Source: Marinigracilibium pacificum
GTDB taxonomy: Bacteria; Bacteroidota; Bacteroidia; Cytophagales; Cyclobacteriaceae
Direction: 5' to 3'
Assembly (NCBI RefSeq): GCF_012926615.1
Contig: NZ_JABBNU010000015.1
Span: 56,804 to 120,803, forward strand
DNA length: 64,000 nucleotides
The notes under the pieces are model-generated. The model saw nothing but the letters and a program-made list of their open reading frames with translations. It was not told where the DNA came from and ran no database searches. Each line of letters starts with the position of its first letter. Positions within the stretch are counted from its first letter, which is position 1. Below, piece by piece: positions 8,681 to 18,336 of the stretch. The translations under genes were made by a program, and so were the position numbers.

Positions 8681-9907
8681 TTAATTGATTTTAATACTTA
8701 ATAAAGTAATATCATCAGGAAAGCGTTGCTTTCCACGAAATTCATCCAGTTTATTTATTAATATACCATGTGCAACTTCGGGAGAATAGCTCTTATTTGT
8801 TGCCATAATATCTATTACTCTTTCCGACCCCATTTCTTCATCTGAATCATTTCTGGCCTCAACTAATCCATCAGTATAGGCAAATAAGTATGAACCTTTT
8901 ATTGATTCGATTATACCATGATCTAGGAAAGGTAAAGGATGAAAAGCACCCAGTAATGTAGTTCCTTTATCTAATGACAAAACTTTACCATCAGGACAAA
9001 ATAACATTGGTGGATTATGACCACAGTTTACATAAGTTAATTCATCCTTTTTCAGATCAATAAGCCCAATGAAAAAGGTAATAAAATTTTGTCCGTTTGC
9101 ACTTTCAAACACATGAAAATTCAGATCGTTGATAATCTCTTCAAGATCGGTAGTTCTTCGAACAAGTGTCCTTAATGCTGCCTGAAAATTTGACATTAAT
9201 AATGCTGCAGGCACACCCTTCCCGCTAACATCTGCTATACAAAAAATGAATTTATTATTATCTGCAAGAGGCATGTAATCATAATAATCACCGCCAACAT
9301 TTTGATGAGGCAAATAAAATGCATTCATCACTACTTGATCATCATTCCTAAGTTCATCAGGAAACAAATAGTGCTGAACATCCCTGGCAATTTCAAGTTC
9401 CCTCTTCATTGCCTGTCTTTTTAATTCTTTCCTTGCAAGTTTTTTATTTTCAATTGCAACCAACAACAGATTAGCCAAAGTCTGGGTAAAGCTAAAAACT
9501 CCTTCACTTTTATCTCCTACGACTCCGTCGGTAGAATCTTTAATGTATAAAAGGGCTAATAAATTTTCTTTATGTTTAACTGGTATCACCCAGTTAAATT
9601 GCCCGAAAAAATCTGTTCTTTCTGTATTTATAAATGTTGGTGAAACTAGATTTACATGTTTCAAAGGAGGTTCAACACCGCTTACAGGCGGGTTAACACC
9701 AAAAGAAGATTTAATACTCCAGACATAATCATTAACGAATAATGCCAGACCAGAAAATCTAAGATTAACTCTAAGGGTAAATTCAAAAATTTTATAAAGT
9801 GACTTTTCCGGTAAATTTTCATTTATAGCCTGAGTAACTTCAAGGAGAGCCTGTATTTGAAGTTCTTTTAGGTCGTATTCACTTTTTAATTTTTCCAGAT
9901 CAGTCAT
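8681..9907 (-). CDS. GAF-like sensor plus SpoIIE/RsbU-type PP2C serine phosphatase
   Basis: A 408-residue cytoplasmic regulator. Residues about 1-165 look like a GAF-type sensor (LLEVTQAINENLPEKSLYKI). A short helical linker (LEIARDVQHYLFPDEL) leads to the SpoIIE-type PP2C domain with VGGDYYDYMPL, FCIADVSGKGVPAALLMS, VNCGHNPPML and YTDGLVEARND, which carry the metal-binding Asp residues. RsbU/SpoIIE phosphatases dephosphorylate anti-sigma-antagonist proteins of the STAS type and so switch partner kinases. No STAS or anti-sigma kinase gene is nearby, so the partner must lie elsewhere. It sits 4 bp after the permease and 1 bp before the deacetylase gene. Confidence 0.9.
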   Translation of the reverse strand: MTDLEKLKSEYDLKELQIQALLEVTQAINENLPEKSLYKIFEFTLRVNLRFSGLALFVNDYVWSIKSSFGVNPPVSGVEPPLKHVNLVSPTFINTERTDFFGQFNWVIPVKHKENLLALLYIKDSTDGVVGDKSEGVFSFTQTLANLLLVAIENKKLARKELKRQAMKRELEIARDVQHYLFPDELRNDDQVVMNAFYLPHQNVGGDYYDYMPLADNNKFIFCIADVSGKGVPAALLMSNFQAALRTLVRRTTDLEEIINDLNFHVFESANGQNFITFFIGLIDLKKDELTYVNCGHNPPMLFCPDGKVLSLDKGTTLLGAFHPLPFLDHGIIESIKGSYLFAYTDGLVEARNDSDEEMGSERVIDIMATNKSYSPEVAHGILINKLDEFRGKQRFPDDITLLSIKIN

Positions 9908-9911
9908 AAAA

Positions 9912-11150
9912 TCATTTTAGAAGAGCTTTAGGGTCCAACGCATCTCTAAGTCCATTACCAAGAAGATTAAAAGCCAATACCAATAATGAAATGGCAATTC
10001 CCGGTAATACAATCATGTGCCATGAGTTTGGTGTACCAATAGAATCAAAACCTTCACTAATCATAATACCCCATGATGGTGTTGGTGGCTGAACACTTAA
10101 CCCCAGGAAACTCAAGCCTGCTTCAAGGATAATTGCTGCTGCAAAATTTGATGTTGCCAGTACAACTAATGACCCTACCAGGTTTGGCAGAATATGCTTG
10201 AAAATAATTCTTCTGTTTTTATAACCAAAGGCTTTTGCTGCCTCCACAAATTGCTTTTCTTTCAATACTTTAAATTGACCTCTGACTACACGTGCTACCT
10301 CAACCCACATTGTCAAACCAACTGCCAGAAATGCAACCATCACACCTTTATTCTGTAATCCCATACTTATAGCAATTACAAGCATGATACCTGGTATTGA
10401 CCAGATAACCGAGAATAACCAGACAATAAAGCTATCTACCTTCCCACCAAAATATCCGGCAACTGCGCCTAAAAATACTCCTAATGTCAAGGATATCAAT
10501 ACAGCTAAAAATCCAATCCCTAAAGATATTCTTGTACCGTAAAGTAAACGTGAAAGCATATCTCTACCAGAGGCATCAGTTCCTAACCAGTATGTTCTGG
10601 ATTCTATTAATTCGTTTTCGATTTTATCCAGTACTTCAGCACGGCTTATCTCGTGCACTTCATTATTAAGATCTACATACTTAATTGGGTCTGTAGAATA
10701 GTCAACATTCGATTCACCCGGTAATTTATCGCTATCTCCAATATAAACAGGAGCAATTACATCAATTAATGAATACCTTGATTCTTGCATTGAATCTCCA
10801 AAAGGAGAGATCACAATTTCATTTCCTTCAATTCTATACTCTTGTAATGGAACAATCCTATACTCACTTTCTTGCCCATAATATATACTCTTAAAAAACC
10901 CTACTTTCTCAACTTCGTGGTTTTTATGAACATTCAATAGATCTACGGTAAAGAAAGGGAGCTGCTTCTTAATTTGAGGTGACCCCTGATTTGTCTGCGG
11001 TGTATTATCAGGAATAATAAGATATCCCAATAATGTAATCATTACAGCTATAAATATTATCACTACACCAAACATTGCAAGCCCATTGGACTTCAGATTT
11101 AAAAATGCATAGTAATATGGTGTATGATGTAAATTAAATTTGTCTGTCAT
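9912..11150 (-). CDS. OppC/DppC-like ABC transporter permease
   Basis: A 412-residue integral membrane permease. An N-terminal membrane helix is followed by a periplasmic loop of about 150 residues, then the binding-protein-dependent transport domain with the EAA loop (EAAKAFGYKNRRIIFKHILP) and LEAGLSFLGLSVQPPTPSWG typical of OppC/DppC. The start is placed at 11150 because the longer frame runs back into the upstream glycosyltransferase; the stretch TTCCTG (AGGAA on the coding strand) lies next to it. It is longer than E. coli OppC because of the periplasmic insert. There is no adjacent OppB partner, ATPase or binding protein, so in this window it is an orphan subunit of a peptide-type importer. 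Confidence 0.87.
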   Translation of the reverse strand: MTDKFNLHHTPYYYAFLNLKSNGLAMFGVVIIFIAVMITLLGYLIIPDNTPQTNQGSPQIKKQLPFFTVDLLNVHKNHEVEKVGFFKSIYYGQESEYRIVPLQEYRIEGNEIVISPFGDSMQESRYSLIDVIAPVYIGDSDKLPGESNVDYSTDPIKYVDLNNEVHEISRAEVLDKIENELIESRTYWLGTDASGRDMLSRLLYGTRISLGIGFLAVLISLTLGVFLGAVAGYFGGKVDSFIVWLFSVIWSIPGIMLVIAISMGLQNKGVMVAFLAVGLTMWVEVARVVRGQFKVLKEKQFVEAAKAFGYKNRRIIFKHILPNLVGSLVVLATSNFAAAIILEAGLSFLGLSVQPPTPSWGIMISEGFDSIGTPNSWHMIVLPGIAISLLVLAFNLLGNGLRDALDPKALLK

Positions 11151-11157
11151 TTCCTGT

Positions 11158-12339
11158 TTAAATTTGAGATCCCGGCTTTTCAATTCCCCAAATACCGGAA
11201 TGATCAGCTTTTCTATCCTTCCACTCGAACCCTCTGAATAAGGACAAAGTACCAAAAAAAACTGAATATAACGGATAAATTACCGCCAGCAAAAATACTC
11301 TATTAACGTGAAAAGATTTTCCGAAGAAAGAAAAGACCTTCCTTAAAAAGACCAATTCACAAATAGTTTTAAGCATTATAGGCAAAAGTACAATAAGTGA
11401 TTTATAAAAGACAAAATTTGATACCAATAATATTATACTGATCAACAGGAAAACATACATCATAAATATCAGTCCTCCTGATAGTTTAATATTTACAGGC
11501 TGTGAACCTGCCTTCCATTTCCCTGACCATCTTATACGCTGATGATATAAATCAGTCCAATTATCAACAGGATCGGTCTGAACCACAGCCTTCCTGTCAT
11601 GGCAATATTTTATACTTTCAGCTCCGTGTAGTTTTAATATTGATTGCAACAAAAATATATCATCTCCACTTACCTGATCCATATTCATCCCGTCATCAAT
11701 AGCCTGAAAGTAGTCTTTCCTCCTGAACATAAGATTAGCTGCGTTACACATAATCGGTTGTCCACCTCCAATGGTAGACATAGTAACACCCTGCAAGGCT
11801 GCAAACTCATAGGTTTGAAATAGTCTTAAAATCCCGCTTTTACTTCTAATCCAAACAGGCCCCACCAAAAGAGCTGTTTTCGGATCTTCGCAAAAAGCTT
11901 TTAACATTGCATCAATCCAGTATTCACCAAAAGTACAGTCAGCATCAGTAGTTAAAATTAATGCGTCAGAATCAGCTAATTCGATTGCCTTTCTTATTGC
12001 TGCTTTTTTCCCAAATGTATCAGATAAGCTTAATAATATAGATTTGTTATCAGTACTATTTATCCAATCTTCACAAATCTGCAAGCTTTGATCTTCGGAA
12101 TGATCATTTACCAAAATGATATTAAAATCAAATTCATTAAAGGCTAACCGGTCAATACTTTTCAGTAATGCCGGAAGTTTTTGTTCTTCATTCCTGAACG
12201 GAACTACTACATATACCTTATGTAATGATTTTACTTCAGGGTCAGATTCTCTTACAACTATATACTTTAATGAAGAAAGTAAATACAAACTATAAAGTAT
12301 AGTCAGGAAACAAAATATCAGGTAGATCATTGTTTCCAT
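11158..12339 (-). CDS. Membrane glycosyltransferase, GT2 family
   Basis: A 393-residue family 2 glycosyltransferase: N-terminal membrane helix, then VYVVVPFRNEEQKLPALL, ILVNDHSEDQS, the DxD-type site in LTTDADCTFGEYW and QRIRWSGKWK, with two to three C-terminal helices. It has the same architecture as the enzyme at 6938-8035 and is probably a paralogue, so two sugar-transfer steps may be encoded in this run. It overlaps the upstream membrane-protein gene by 13 bp and is followed 7 bp later by the permease gene. It is predicted to act at the inner membrane on a lipid-linked acceptor; specificity is unknown. Confidence 0.88.
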   Translation of the reverse strand: METMIYLIFCFLTILYSLYLLSSLKYIVVRESDPEVKSLHKVYVVVPFRNEEQKLPALLKSIDRLAFNEFDFNIILVNDHSEDQSLQICEDWINSTDNKSILLSLSDTFGKKAAIRKAIELADSDALILTTDADCTFGEYWIDAMLKAFCEDPKTALLVGPVWIRSKSGILRLFQTYEFAALQGVTMSTIGGGQPIMCNAANLMFRRKDYFQAIDDGMNMDQVSGDDIFLLQSILKLHGAESIKYCHDRKAVVQTDPVDNWTDLYHQRIRWSGKWKAGSQPVNIKLSGGLIFMMYVFLLISIILLVSNFVFYKSLIVLLPIMLKTICELVFLRKVFSFFGKSFHVNRVFLLAVIYPLYSVFFGTLSLFRGFEWKDRKADHSGIWGIEKPGSQI

Positions 12340-13205
12340 TTCAAAATATTAACTTTATAAATCCAGAAACCAATTGAAGTAAGGATATTATTAACAAACC
12401 AAACGATAAAAACTGCAGTTGTAACTAGCATAATTTCGCCGTGCCCAACATCGAAAATATATAAAGCACCAACTTCCCTGACGCCAACCTCTCCAATCCA
12501 ATGAAACACGGGAATTACAGAGCGTAAAAACAAAACAAGACTCATTCCACTGATTATTTCAAATGAACTATATGACAATCCAAAGGCTTTAAACGCTAAT
12601 ACAAACTGAACAAGCAATATTAGAAATTTGCAGGCGTGCAATACAGAAATCTCAAAAAATGATTTGGATAAAAGCATGTCTTTATCCAGCCTCCTTATAA
12701 AAAGAAAAACAAGGATAGAGATTAAGCCAAATATTGAGATAAACACCAAATTATATTCCAACAAAATGGGGAATTTTTCAAATCCATAAAACCCCATTCC
12801 TAAAACCCCAAACATACCAGATACTAATCCGGCACTATATTTTAAGGTAGTCCATGAAGCAAGGTTTTTCCGGGCATTAATACCTTCGGGAAGGTATTGC
12901 TGTCTGCCTATCATTTCTCCTGGAGAAGCCATTATGAATCGAAGAAGTAGTCCATTCATAGTGCTCAAAATGGATTGCCTCCATGATAAATCCAATAAAG
13001 TTTTTAATCTGGCTGATTCAATCCCCCATGAAAATGGTGCTAATAAAAATAAAACAATCAGGTAATATCCTTTGGATAAAATAATATCTGATTCCAATAT
13101 TTTTATTTCAACAAGTTTATAATATGCAGCAAGACCAATGGCTACCAAAGAAAGGATATTAATTATCCTATGGAATTGTTTAGATCGCAAAAAGGTAAAG
13201 CTCAT
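12327..13205 (-). CDS. LPG-synthase-like / UPF0104 multi-helix membrane protein
   Basis: A 292-residue protein with seven or eight predicted membrane helices. The C-terminal part, with [20 protein letters not shown] and a Glu/Arg pair in a re-entrant region, resembles the flippase-type domain of lysylphosphatidylglycerol synthase and the UPF0104/AglD family. Those proteins act on lipid-linked or membrane-lipid substrates. It leads the eight-gene run and overlaps the next glycosyltransferase gene by 13 bp, which supports a role in glycolipid or polysaccharide assembly. Its start is 21 bp from the divergent ruvC start, so the two share a very short promoter region. Confidence 0.75.
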   Translation of the reverse strand: MSFTFLRSKQFHRIINILSLVAIGLAAYYKLVEIKILESDIILSKGYYLIVLFLLAPFSWGIESARLKTLLDLSWRQSILSTMNGLLLRFIMASPGEMIGRQQYLPEGINARKNLASWTTLKYSAGLVSGMFGVLGMGFYGFEKFPILLEYNLVFISIFGLISILVFLFIRRLDKDMLLSKSFFEISVLHACKFLILLVQFVLAFKAFGLSYSSFEIISGMSLVLFLRSVIPVFHWIGEVGVREVGALYIFDVGHGEIMLVTTAVFIVWFVNNILTSIGFWIYKVNILKWKQ

Positions 13206-13226
13206 AAGAATGTTTATCTTGCAGCA

Positions 13227-13793
13227 ATGATTAAAATTAACACTAAACCGAAAAAAGAAAGCATTATTCTAGGCCTGGACCCCGGCACTCAAGTAATGGG
13301 ATACGGACTAATAGAAATTAAAAATACAAAAATACAATTAATTCAATACGGGGTCATCCACTTAAAGAAATATTCAAGTCACGAATTAAAACTTAAAAAA
13401 ATATTTGACCGCATCACATCTCTTATTGACGACTACCATCCTGATGAGGTAGCTCTTGAAGCCCCATTTTTCGGCAAAAATGTTCAGTCTATGCTAAAAC
13501 TTGGCCGAGCCCAGGGAGTAGCGATGGCTGCAGCATTAAACAGAGACATTCCTATCTTCGAATATTCACCAAAAAAAGTAAAGCAATCTGTTACTGGTAA
13601 TGGAAATGCTTCGAAGGAACAAGTAGCCTCTATGCTTCAACAATTACTAAAATTTGAACATACAGACAAGCTTCTTGATGCCACTGATGCACTAGGCGTA
13701 GCACTTTGTCATCACTTTCAGGATGGAGCAATAGCTGCCTCAAGCAAATCTTGGAAGTCGTTTATAAATGATAATCCAGGAAGAGTGAAGTAA
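13227..13793 (+). CDS. ruvC: Crossover junction endodeoxyribonuclease RuvC
   Basis: A 188-residue Holliday-junction resolvase of the RNase H fold. The acidic catalytic residues lie in [14 protein letters not shown] (first Asp), [11 protein letters not shown] (Glu) and [14 protein letters not shown] (two Asp). RuvC cuts symmetric junctions during recombination with RuvAB. The frame is open further upstream to 13170, but that region overlaps the divergent membrane-protein gene and lacks family similarity, so the ATG at 13227 is preferred. It is slightly longer at the C-terminus than E. coli RuvC (173). Confidence 0.95.
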   Translation: MIKINTKPKKESIILGLDPGTQVMGYGLIEIKNTKIQLIQYGVIHLKKYSSHELKLKKIFDRITSLIDDYHPDEVALEAPFFGKNVQSMLKLGRAQGVAMAAALNRDIPIFEYSPKKVKQSVTGNGNASKEQVASMLQQLLKFEHTDKLLDATDALGVALCHHFQDGAIAASSKSWKSFINDNPGRVK

Positions 13794-14108
13794 TAGTATG
13801 AGAGATAAGTGCAAAGTGTGAAGACACAAATCATAGTATAATGCACAAATCATATAACAACAGTCATTTCGACCAGAGGGAGAAATCTCATTATCCTAAT
13901 CCAGTTCAGTGCTATTCTTGCGAATAAAAAAGTAATGATTAAAAAATCTAACTATGCATATGATATCTTTACCCGCTAGGGATTCTAGATAACGTCTATC
14001 TGGTATCATCATTCATAACTGTTTTGGCGTTTGCCTCCACATGCGATAGAATATAACAATATGGTTTGTGAGGACATAAACAAGGGCAATTTGTAGAGAG
14101 CGACATAA
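13794..14108. other. Intergenic region with a half copy of the GAGATTTCTC palindromic repeat
   Basis: No gene is supported in this stretch between convergent ruvC and the HIT gene. At 13863-13891 it holds GTCATTTCGACC...GGAGAAATCTCAT, the right half of the dispersed palindromic element that forms the array at 26351-27724. The rest is AT-rich with no long open frame. Confidence 0.6.
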
Positions 14109-14137
14109 TAAAAAAACCCGGCGATGAGCCGGGTTTA
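14109..14137 (-). terminator. Rho-independent terminator of the greA-HIT transcript
   Basis: On the minus strand AAACCCGGC-TCATC-GCCGGGTTT is followed by a run of T; it lies 22 bp downstream of the HIT gene stop at 14159. A strong GC-rich stem in an AT-rich region. Confidence 0.9.
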
Positions 14138-14158
14138 CATATCTATAGAAACAAATCT

Positions 14159-14551
14159 CTACAATTCGTTTTTGATTTTTTCCGCTACTTCAGACAATTC
14201 ATCTTGTGTAGGTTCCATTTTTGGTCTGGAAAAATTAATATCACCCATACTATTCATTGGAACAAGGTGAACATGAACATGAGGAACTTCAAGTCCAATT
14301 ACAGCCACACCAATTCGTTTACATGGCACAGCCTTTTTAACACCACCGGCTACTTTCTTTGCAAATTGCATCAACCCTGCATACGTCTCATCATCAAGAT
14401 CAAAGATGTAATCTACTTCTTGCTTTGGAATAACTAATACATGCCCGTGAACAAGAGGCATAATATCAAGAATAGCAATGAAATTATCATCTTCCGCAAC
14501 TATATGTCCCGGAATTTCTCTGTTAATGATTTTTGTGAAGATTGATGCCAT
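14159..14551 (-). CDS. HIT family nucleotide-binding hydrolase
   Basis: A 130-residue histidine-triad protein. The active-site motif HVHVHLVP is at about residues 94-101 and the N-terminal FTKIINREIPGHIVAEDD is typical of the HINT branch. HINT proteins hydrolyse nucleoside phosphoramidates such as AMP-lysine and may clean up adenylated aminoacyl intermediates. Its length matches bacterial HinT (110-140). It begins 6 bp after greA, so the two share a transcript that ends at the terminator at 14109-14137. Cytoplasmic. Confidence 0.93.
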   Translation of the reverse strand: MASIFTKIINREIPGHIVAEDDNFIAILDIMPLVHGHVLVIPKQEVDYIFDLDDETYAGLMQFAKKVAGGVKKAVPCKRIGVAVIGLEVPHVHVHLVPMNSMGDINFSRPKMEPTQDELSEVAEKIKNEL

Positions 14552-14557
14552 AATAAA

Positions 14558-15031
14558 TTATATACTGATATCTAAAATTTCAAATTCCAGTTTTCCGGCA
14601 GGAGCTTCAACGATTGCTGTATCCCCTACTTTCTTTCCTAAGATACCTTTTCCAATTGGTGATTGCACAGAAATCTTACCTTCTTTAAGGTTAGCCTCCT
14701 CTTCAGAAACAAGAGTATAGGTTACTTCCATGTTATTCTTCTTATTCTTTATCTTAACCTTAGCGAGTAAAGAAACCTTAGAAGTATCAATTTTAGTTTC
14801 ATCAAGCAGACGTGCATTTGCAACTAAATTCTCCAATTGAGAAATCTTCAATTCAAGTAAGCCCTGAGCATCTTTTGCAGCATCATACTCTGCATTTTCA
14901 CTTAAATCTCCTTTATCACGTGCCTCAGCGATCTGTTTCGAAATATCAGATCTTCCTTTGGTTTTCAGGTGTTCCAACTCATCTTTGATACGCTGTAAAC
15001 CCTCTTTAGTATAATATGATACCTTTGACAT
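14558..15031 (-). CDS. greA: Transcription elongation factor GreA
   Basis: A 157-residue GreA. The N-terminal antiparallel coiled coil (residues 1-75) carries the acidic tip in DLSENAEYDAAKDAQG, which stimulates RNA cleavage by stalled RNA polymerase. The C-terminal FKBP-like domain has ISVQSPIGKGILGKKVGD. The open frame extends upstream to 15073, but MSKVSYYTKEGLQRIKDEL at 15031 matches the family start and length (about 158). It is followed by the HIT gene; 155 bp separate it from the pentapeptide gene upstream, so its promoter probably lies in 15032-15186. Confidence 0.96.
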   Translation of the reverse strand: MSKVSYYTKEGLQRIKDELEHLKTKGRSDISKQIAEARDKGDLSENAEYDAAKDAQGLLELKISQLENLVANARLLDETKIDTSKVSLLAKVKIKNKKNNMEVTYTLVSEEEANLKEGKISVQSPIGKGILGKKVGDTAIVEAPAGKLEFEILDISI

Positions 15032-15186
15032 AACTCTTAAAATATTTTTGATTTTTTTATTCAGCTTTGACAATAAAAATAACGGAACTGATACTAGCCC
15101 CGTTAGCCTGATTTGATATTCTTCTATCTCAAATCTTTAGCAAAGATAATCAAAATTAGAATAATAATAAAATCCGGTTACTTTCT

Positions 15187-16020
15187 TTATTTCCCGATAA
15201 GCTCAGGATAATGCTCATTTAACTGATCTTCAAGTTCCTTGTCAAATTTTGCCAGAAACAAAGATTTAACATCTTTAAACTGCTCTATATTTAAACCGAT
15301 AGCTCCTCTAAGGTCTGCCTTATAAAGGTTTGCCTGCGAGAAATCAGCTCCCGTAAGATAGGCATTTCTTAAATCTGCTTCCATTAAAAAGGCATTGGTA
15401 AAATCTGCTTTTATTAAAAATGCACCTTGCAGATTTGCTTTAATCAGAAATCCATCTTTGAAATTAGCTCCTGAGGCATAAGCTTTCATTAGGTTAGCCT
15501 GATTTAAGTTAGCATTTTCAAAGTTTGTCTGGTTAAGACGCGCATTTTCAAGGTTAGATTCAATCAGCTTGGCAGATGAAAGATTTGAATTATTAAGATT
15601 ACTTTCCTTCAGACTAACATAATTTAGGTTTGTTCTAGCCAGGTGTGTATTTACCAGATTAATATTATAAATCTTATGACGATTTAACCTTTTAATATTA
15701 CCAACAGTTCTAAATGCAGCTTCATCAGATTCCCAAAGCCTGAAATCATCAATTTCATCTTTATAGGTTTTTATACGTTGTCGTTCCTCTCCTTTTTGAT
15801 TAAGCCAGTAAATCAGAATACCGATCACTGCTAGGTCAAACAACATACCATGGGCTTCAGCAAGAATTGCTTCTTTAAATTGCTCAGGGTCACTTAAGTA
15901 ATAATCAAAACTTAAGGAAAACACCACCAATGATGCTCCTAATAAAACTAACGAAGCTGTAAGAATTGGATTCTCCGGAATCCTCTTTATTGATTTGAAT
16001 ATATTATTAAGCTTTTCCAA
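15187..16020 (-). CDS. Membrane-anchored pentapeptide-repeat protein
   Basis: A 277-residue protein with two predicted N-terminal membrane helices (about 20-38 and 55-72), a short linker, then a run of A(D/N)LXX pentapeptide repeats from about residue 120 to 250 (for example ANLNQANLMKAYASGANF). Pentapeptide repeats fold into a right-handed quadrilateral beta-helix. Some soluble members mimic DNA and protect gyrase, but membrane-anchored ones have no agreed role. It is 5 bp after the dehydrogenase gene and so probably co-transcribed with mgtE and ksgA. Function unknown. Confidence 0.88.
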   Translation of the reverse strand: MEKLNNIFKSIKRIPENPILTASLVLLGASLVVFSLSFDYYLSDPEQFKEAILAEAHGMLFDLAVIGILIYWLNQKGEERQRIKTYKDEIDDFRLWESDEAAFRTVGNIKRLNRHKIYNINLVNTHLARTNLNYVSLKESNLNNSNLSSAKLIESNLENARLNQTNFENANLNQANLMKAYASGANFKDGFLIKANLQGAFLIKADFTNAFLMEADLRNAYLTGADFSQANLYKADLRGAIGLNIEQFKDVKSLFLAKFDKELEDQLNEHYPELIGK

Positions 16021-16025
16021 AAAAT

Positions 16026-16964
16026 TTAATTCTTATTAAGTATCAGGGCGATCTTTTCTACGATCACTTCACTTATTTTCTCATAACTTTCAAAAGTCCA
16101 TCCCGCAACATGAGGAGTAAAAAGAGTGTTAGGCTTTCTTGTTAATTGCTCAAAAAAATTCTTTTCCTCATCATCGAGCTTATTCATCTTTTCTTTTGGT
16201 AAAACATCAAGTCCCATACCCCACACATAATTATTCTCAAATGCATTTAATAAGGATTTAAAACTTGTTATTTCACCCCGGGCTGTATTGATGAATAAGA
16301 TTTTCTTCTTGAAATTCTTAAAAAAATCATCATCTACCATATTTTTGGTTTCATCGGTTAAAGGAATATGCAGACTTACAACATCTGCTTCTTCCTGAAG
16401 TTCTTCTAAAGAAACCTTTTTGGCAAAATCGTCATCAATTTTTGGTAAATATTTATCATATGCAAGAACTTTCGCTTTAAATGGTTGTAATCTGCGTGCC
16501 ACAGCTCTCCCCATATATCCGTACCCTATCAATCCAACTGTTCTGTTTCTTAATTCAAAACCTCGGTTACCTTCTCTATCCCAGATCATTTTCCTGACTT
16601 CTTCATCCGCTTTTGGAATAAAGTTTAACAGTGACAACATCATTGCAATAGTATGCTCAGCAACCGCATCTCGATTACCTTCAGGAGCATTAATAATTTT
16701 AATACCCTTTTCTTCCAGTAAGTCAGTATCCAAATTATCAATTCCAGCTCCTGCACGACAAACTATTTCAAGGTCACTGGCATTCATTAACAATGATTGA
16801 TCTATCCTTACTTTTGATCTGACAACCAAGATATGCACACCCTCAAGCGACCCGGGAAGTTCTTCAGGTGTTAAATCAGGCTTATACTCAACTGCTATTT
16901 TCAGTTTTTGTAACCCTGTAATGATGCTTTCGTGCATCTTATCTATTATCAGACATTTTTTCAT
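16026..16964 (-). CDS. D-2-hydroxyacid dehydrogenase (phosphoglycerate dehydrogenase-like)
   Basis: A 312-residue NAD-dependent dehydrogenase. The Rossmann motif is GLIGYGYMGRAVARRL, the catalytic Arg lies in INTARGEI and the catalytic His in TPHVAGWT; the acidic member of the triad is expected between them. No C-terminal ACT domain is present, so it is the short form. Possible reactions include 3-phosphoglycerate oxidation for serine synthesis or reduction of glyoxylate/hydroxypyruvate; with no serC or other serine gene nearby the substrate stays open. The start at 16964 avoids overlap with the mgtE stop at 16969. Confidence 0.85.
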   Translation of the reverse strand: MKKCLIIDKMHESIITGLQKLKIAVEYKPDLTPEELPGSLEGVHILVVRSKVRIDQSLLMNASDLEIVCRAGAGIDNLDTDLLEEKGIKIINAPEGNRDAVAEHTIAMMLSLLNFIPKADEEVRKMIWDREGNRGFELRNRTVGLIGYGYMGRAVARRLQPFKAKVLAYDKYLPKIDDDFAKKVSLEELQEEADVVSLHIPLTDETKNMVDDDFFKNFKKKILFINTARGEITSFKSLLNAFENNYVWGMGLDVLPKEKMNKLDDEEKNFFEQLTRKPNTLFTPHVAGWTFESYEKISEVIVEKIALILNKN

Positions 16965-16968
16965 ACTA

Positions 16969-18336
16969 TTATAATAGAATATGAGCAACAGTAAAATATA
17001 CTGTTAATCCTAAAATATCATTTGCTGTAGTTATAAAAGGTCCGGAGGCTAATGCCGGGTTAACTCCAAACTTTTCAAGAATCAATGGAGTAATAGTCCC
17101 CATTAACGATGCTAATATCACAACATTAAATAATGCTATTCCAATTACAAAGCCAAGATCATTTGACATTCCAAAGATTACCGAAGCACCAAAAACTATG
17201 GTAGAAAGAACTAATCCATTTAGCAGTGCCACAAGTAATACTTTTATCAAACGAGATAACATTCCTTTTTCAAATGCAGATTTTGTTGCTAGAGATTGAA
17301 CCACTAATGAAGAAGATTGAATACCTACATTACCACCTGTAGCAGTAATTAACGGTATAAAAAATGCCAATGCAGTTACTGCCTGAACCTGCTCATCAAA
17401 AAAACTAATCACTCTTGCACCAATCATTCCTCCAAGCAACCCGATCAATAGCCAGGGTAATCTGGCACGAGATAACATCCAGATTCCATCATCTTCTTCT
17501 ACGTCTTCAGAAATACCGGCCATTATCTGTCGTTCCTCTTCAGCCTGCTCGGTAATCACATCTACGATGTCGTCAATCGTAATTCGACCAACCAGCTTAC
17601 CAAGAACATTAATTACAGGGACAGAATCAAGGTCGTACTTCCTCATTAAATCAGCTACTTCTTCTTCATCCATAGAGGTTTCAACAGAAATAGCTTCCGG
17701 CTCATAGATATCTGCAATTAGAGTATTGTCTTTCGAAAGAATGATTCTTTTAAGAGAAACTCTGCCAAGGAACCTTTCTTCATTATCGATAACATACAAA
17801 CTATAAAGCCTTTCAACATTTTCAGCTTGCCTTCTGATTTCTTCAATACACTGAGTAACTGTCCAGTTGACATTACATTTTATCAACTCTTTTGCCATGA
17901 GACCTCCGGCACAATCCTCATCGTAACGCATTAGATCTAATACGTATCCCCTCATCTCCTCATCAGGCAAACGAACAATCACCTCATCTTTTTCCTTATT
18001 AGGTAATTCATTGATAATATCAACCGCATCATCCGAATCAAGGAAATGAAGATATTCTGCAATTTCTTCAGGGGTAAATACCCTTAGAAACTTACCACGA
18101 GTACTTTCCTCAAGTTCATTTATTATATCAGCAGCCGTCTCCTTATCAAGTAGCTCAACTAAAAACTTTGAGTCATCAGTATTGAATTCATAAAGAATCG
18201 CTGAAATATCAACATAACTTGCACCATCCAAAAGCTCAAGCACCTTCGAACCATCACGCTGTTCTACAGCATCCTGTAACTGTTGAAGTAACTCATTACT
18301 TAACTCAAACGGTATTTTCTCTTCTGTGCTGTTCAA
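16969..18336 (-). CDS. mgtE: Magnesium transporter MgtE
   Basis: A 455-residue Mg2+ channel. The N-terminal superhelical MgtE_N domain (about 30-135) is followed by paired CBS domains (about 140-260), the plug helix, and five membrane helices (about 285-455) with FFIPLITATGGNVGIQSSSL, the pore signature. Cytosolic Mg2+ bound between the N and CBS domains closes the channel. Length matches the family. The start overlaps ksgA by 32 bp, which is unusual for unrelated functions and suggests coupled translation. Confidence 0.95.
   Translation of the reverse strand: MNSTEEKIPFELSNELLQQLQDAVEQRDGSKVLELLDGASYVDISAILYEFNTDDSKFLVELLDKETAADIINELEESTRGKFLRVFTPEEIAEYLHFLDSDDAVDIINELPNKEKDEVIVRLPDEEMRGYVLDLMRYDEDCAGGLMAKELIKCNVNWTVTQCIEEIRRQAENVERLYSLYVIDNEERFLGRVSLKRIILSKDNTLIADIYEPEAISVETSMDEEEVADLMRKYDLDSVPVINVLGKLVGRITIDDIVDVITEQAEEERQIMAGISEDVEEDDGIWMLSRARLPWLLIGLLGGMIGARVISFFDEQVQAVTALAFFIPLITATGGNVGIQSSSLVVQSLATKSAFEKGMLSRLIKVLLVALLNGLVLSTIVFGASVIFGMSNDLGFVIGIALFNVVILASLMGTITPLILEKFGVNPALASGPFITTANDILGLTVYFTVAHILL

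Noticed and set aside
11151..11255. Longer start for the OppC-like permease (MVLCPYSEG)
   Set aside because: The extra 35 codons overlap the end of the glycosyltransferase gene in another frame and look unlike a permease N-terminus.
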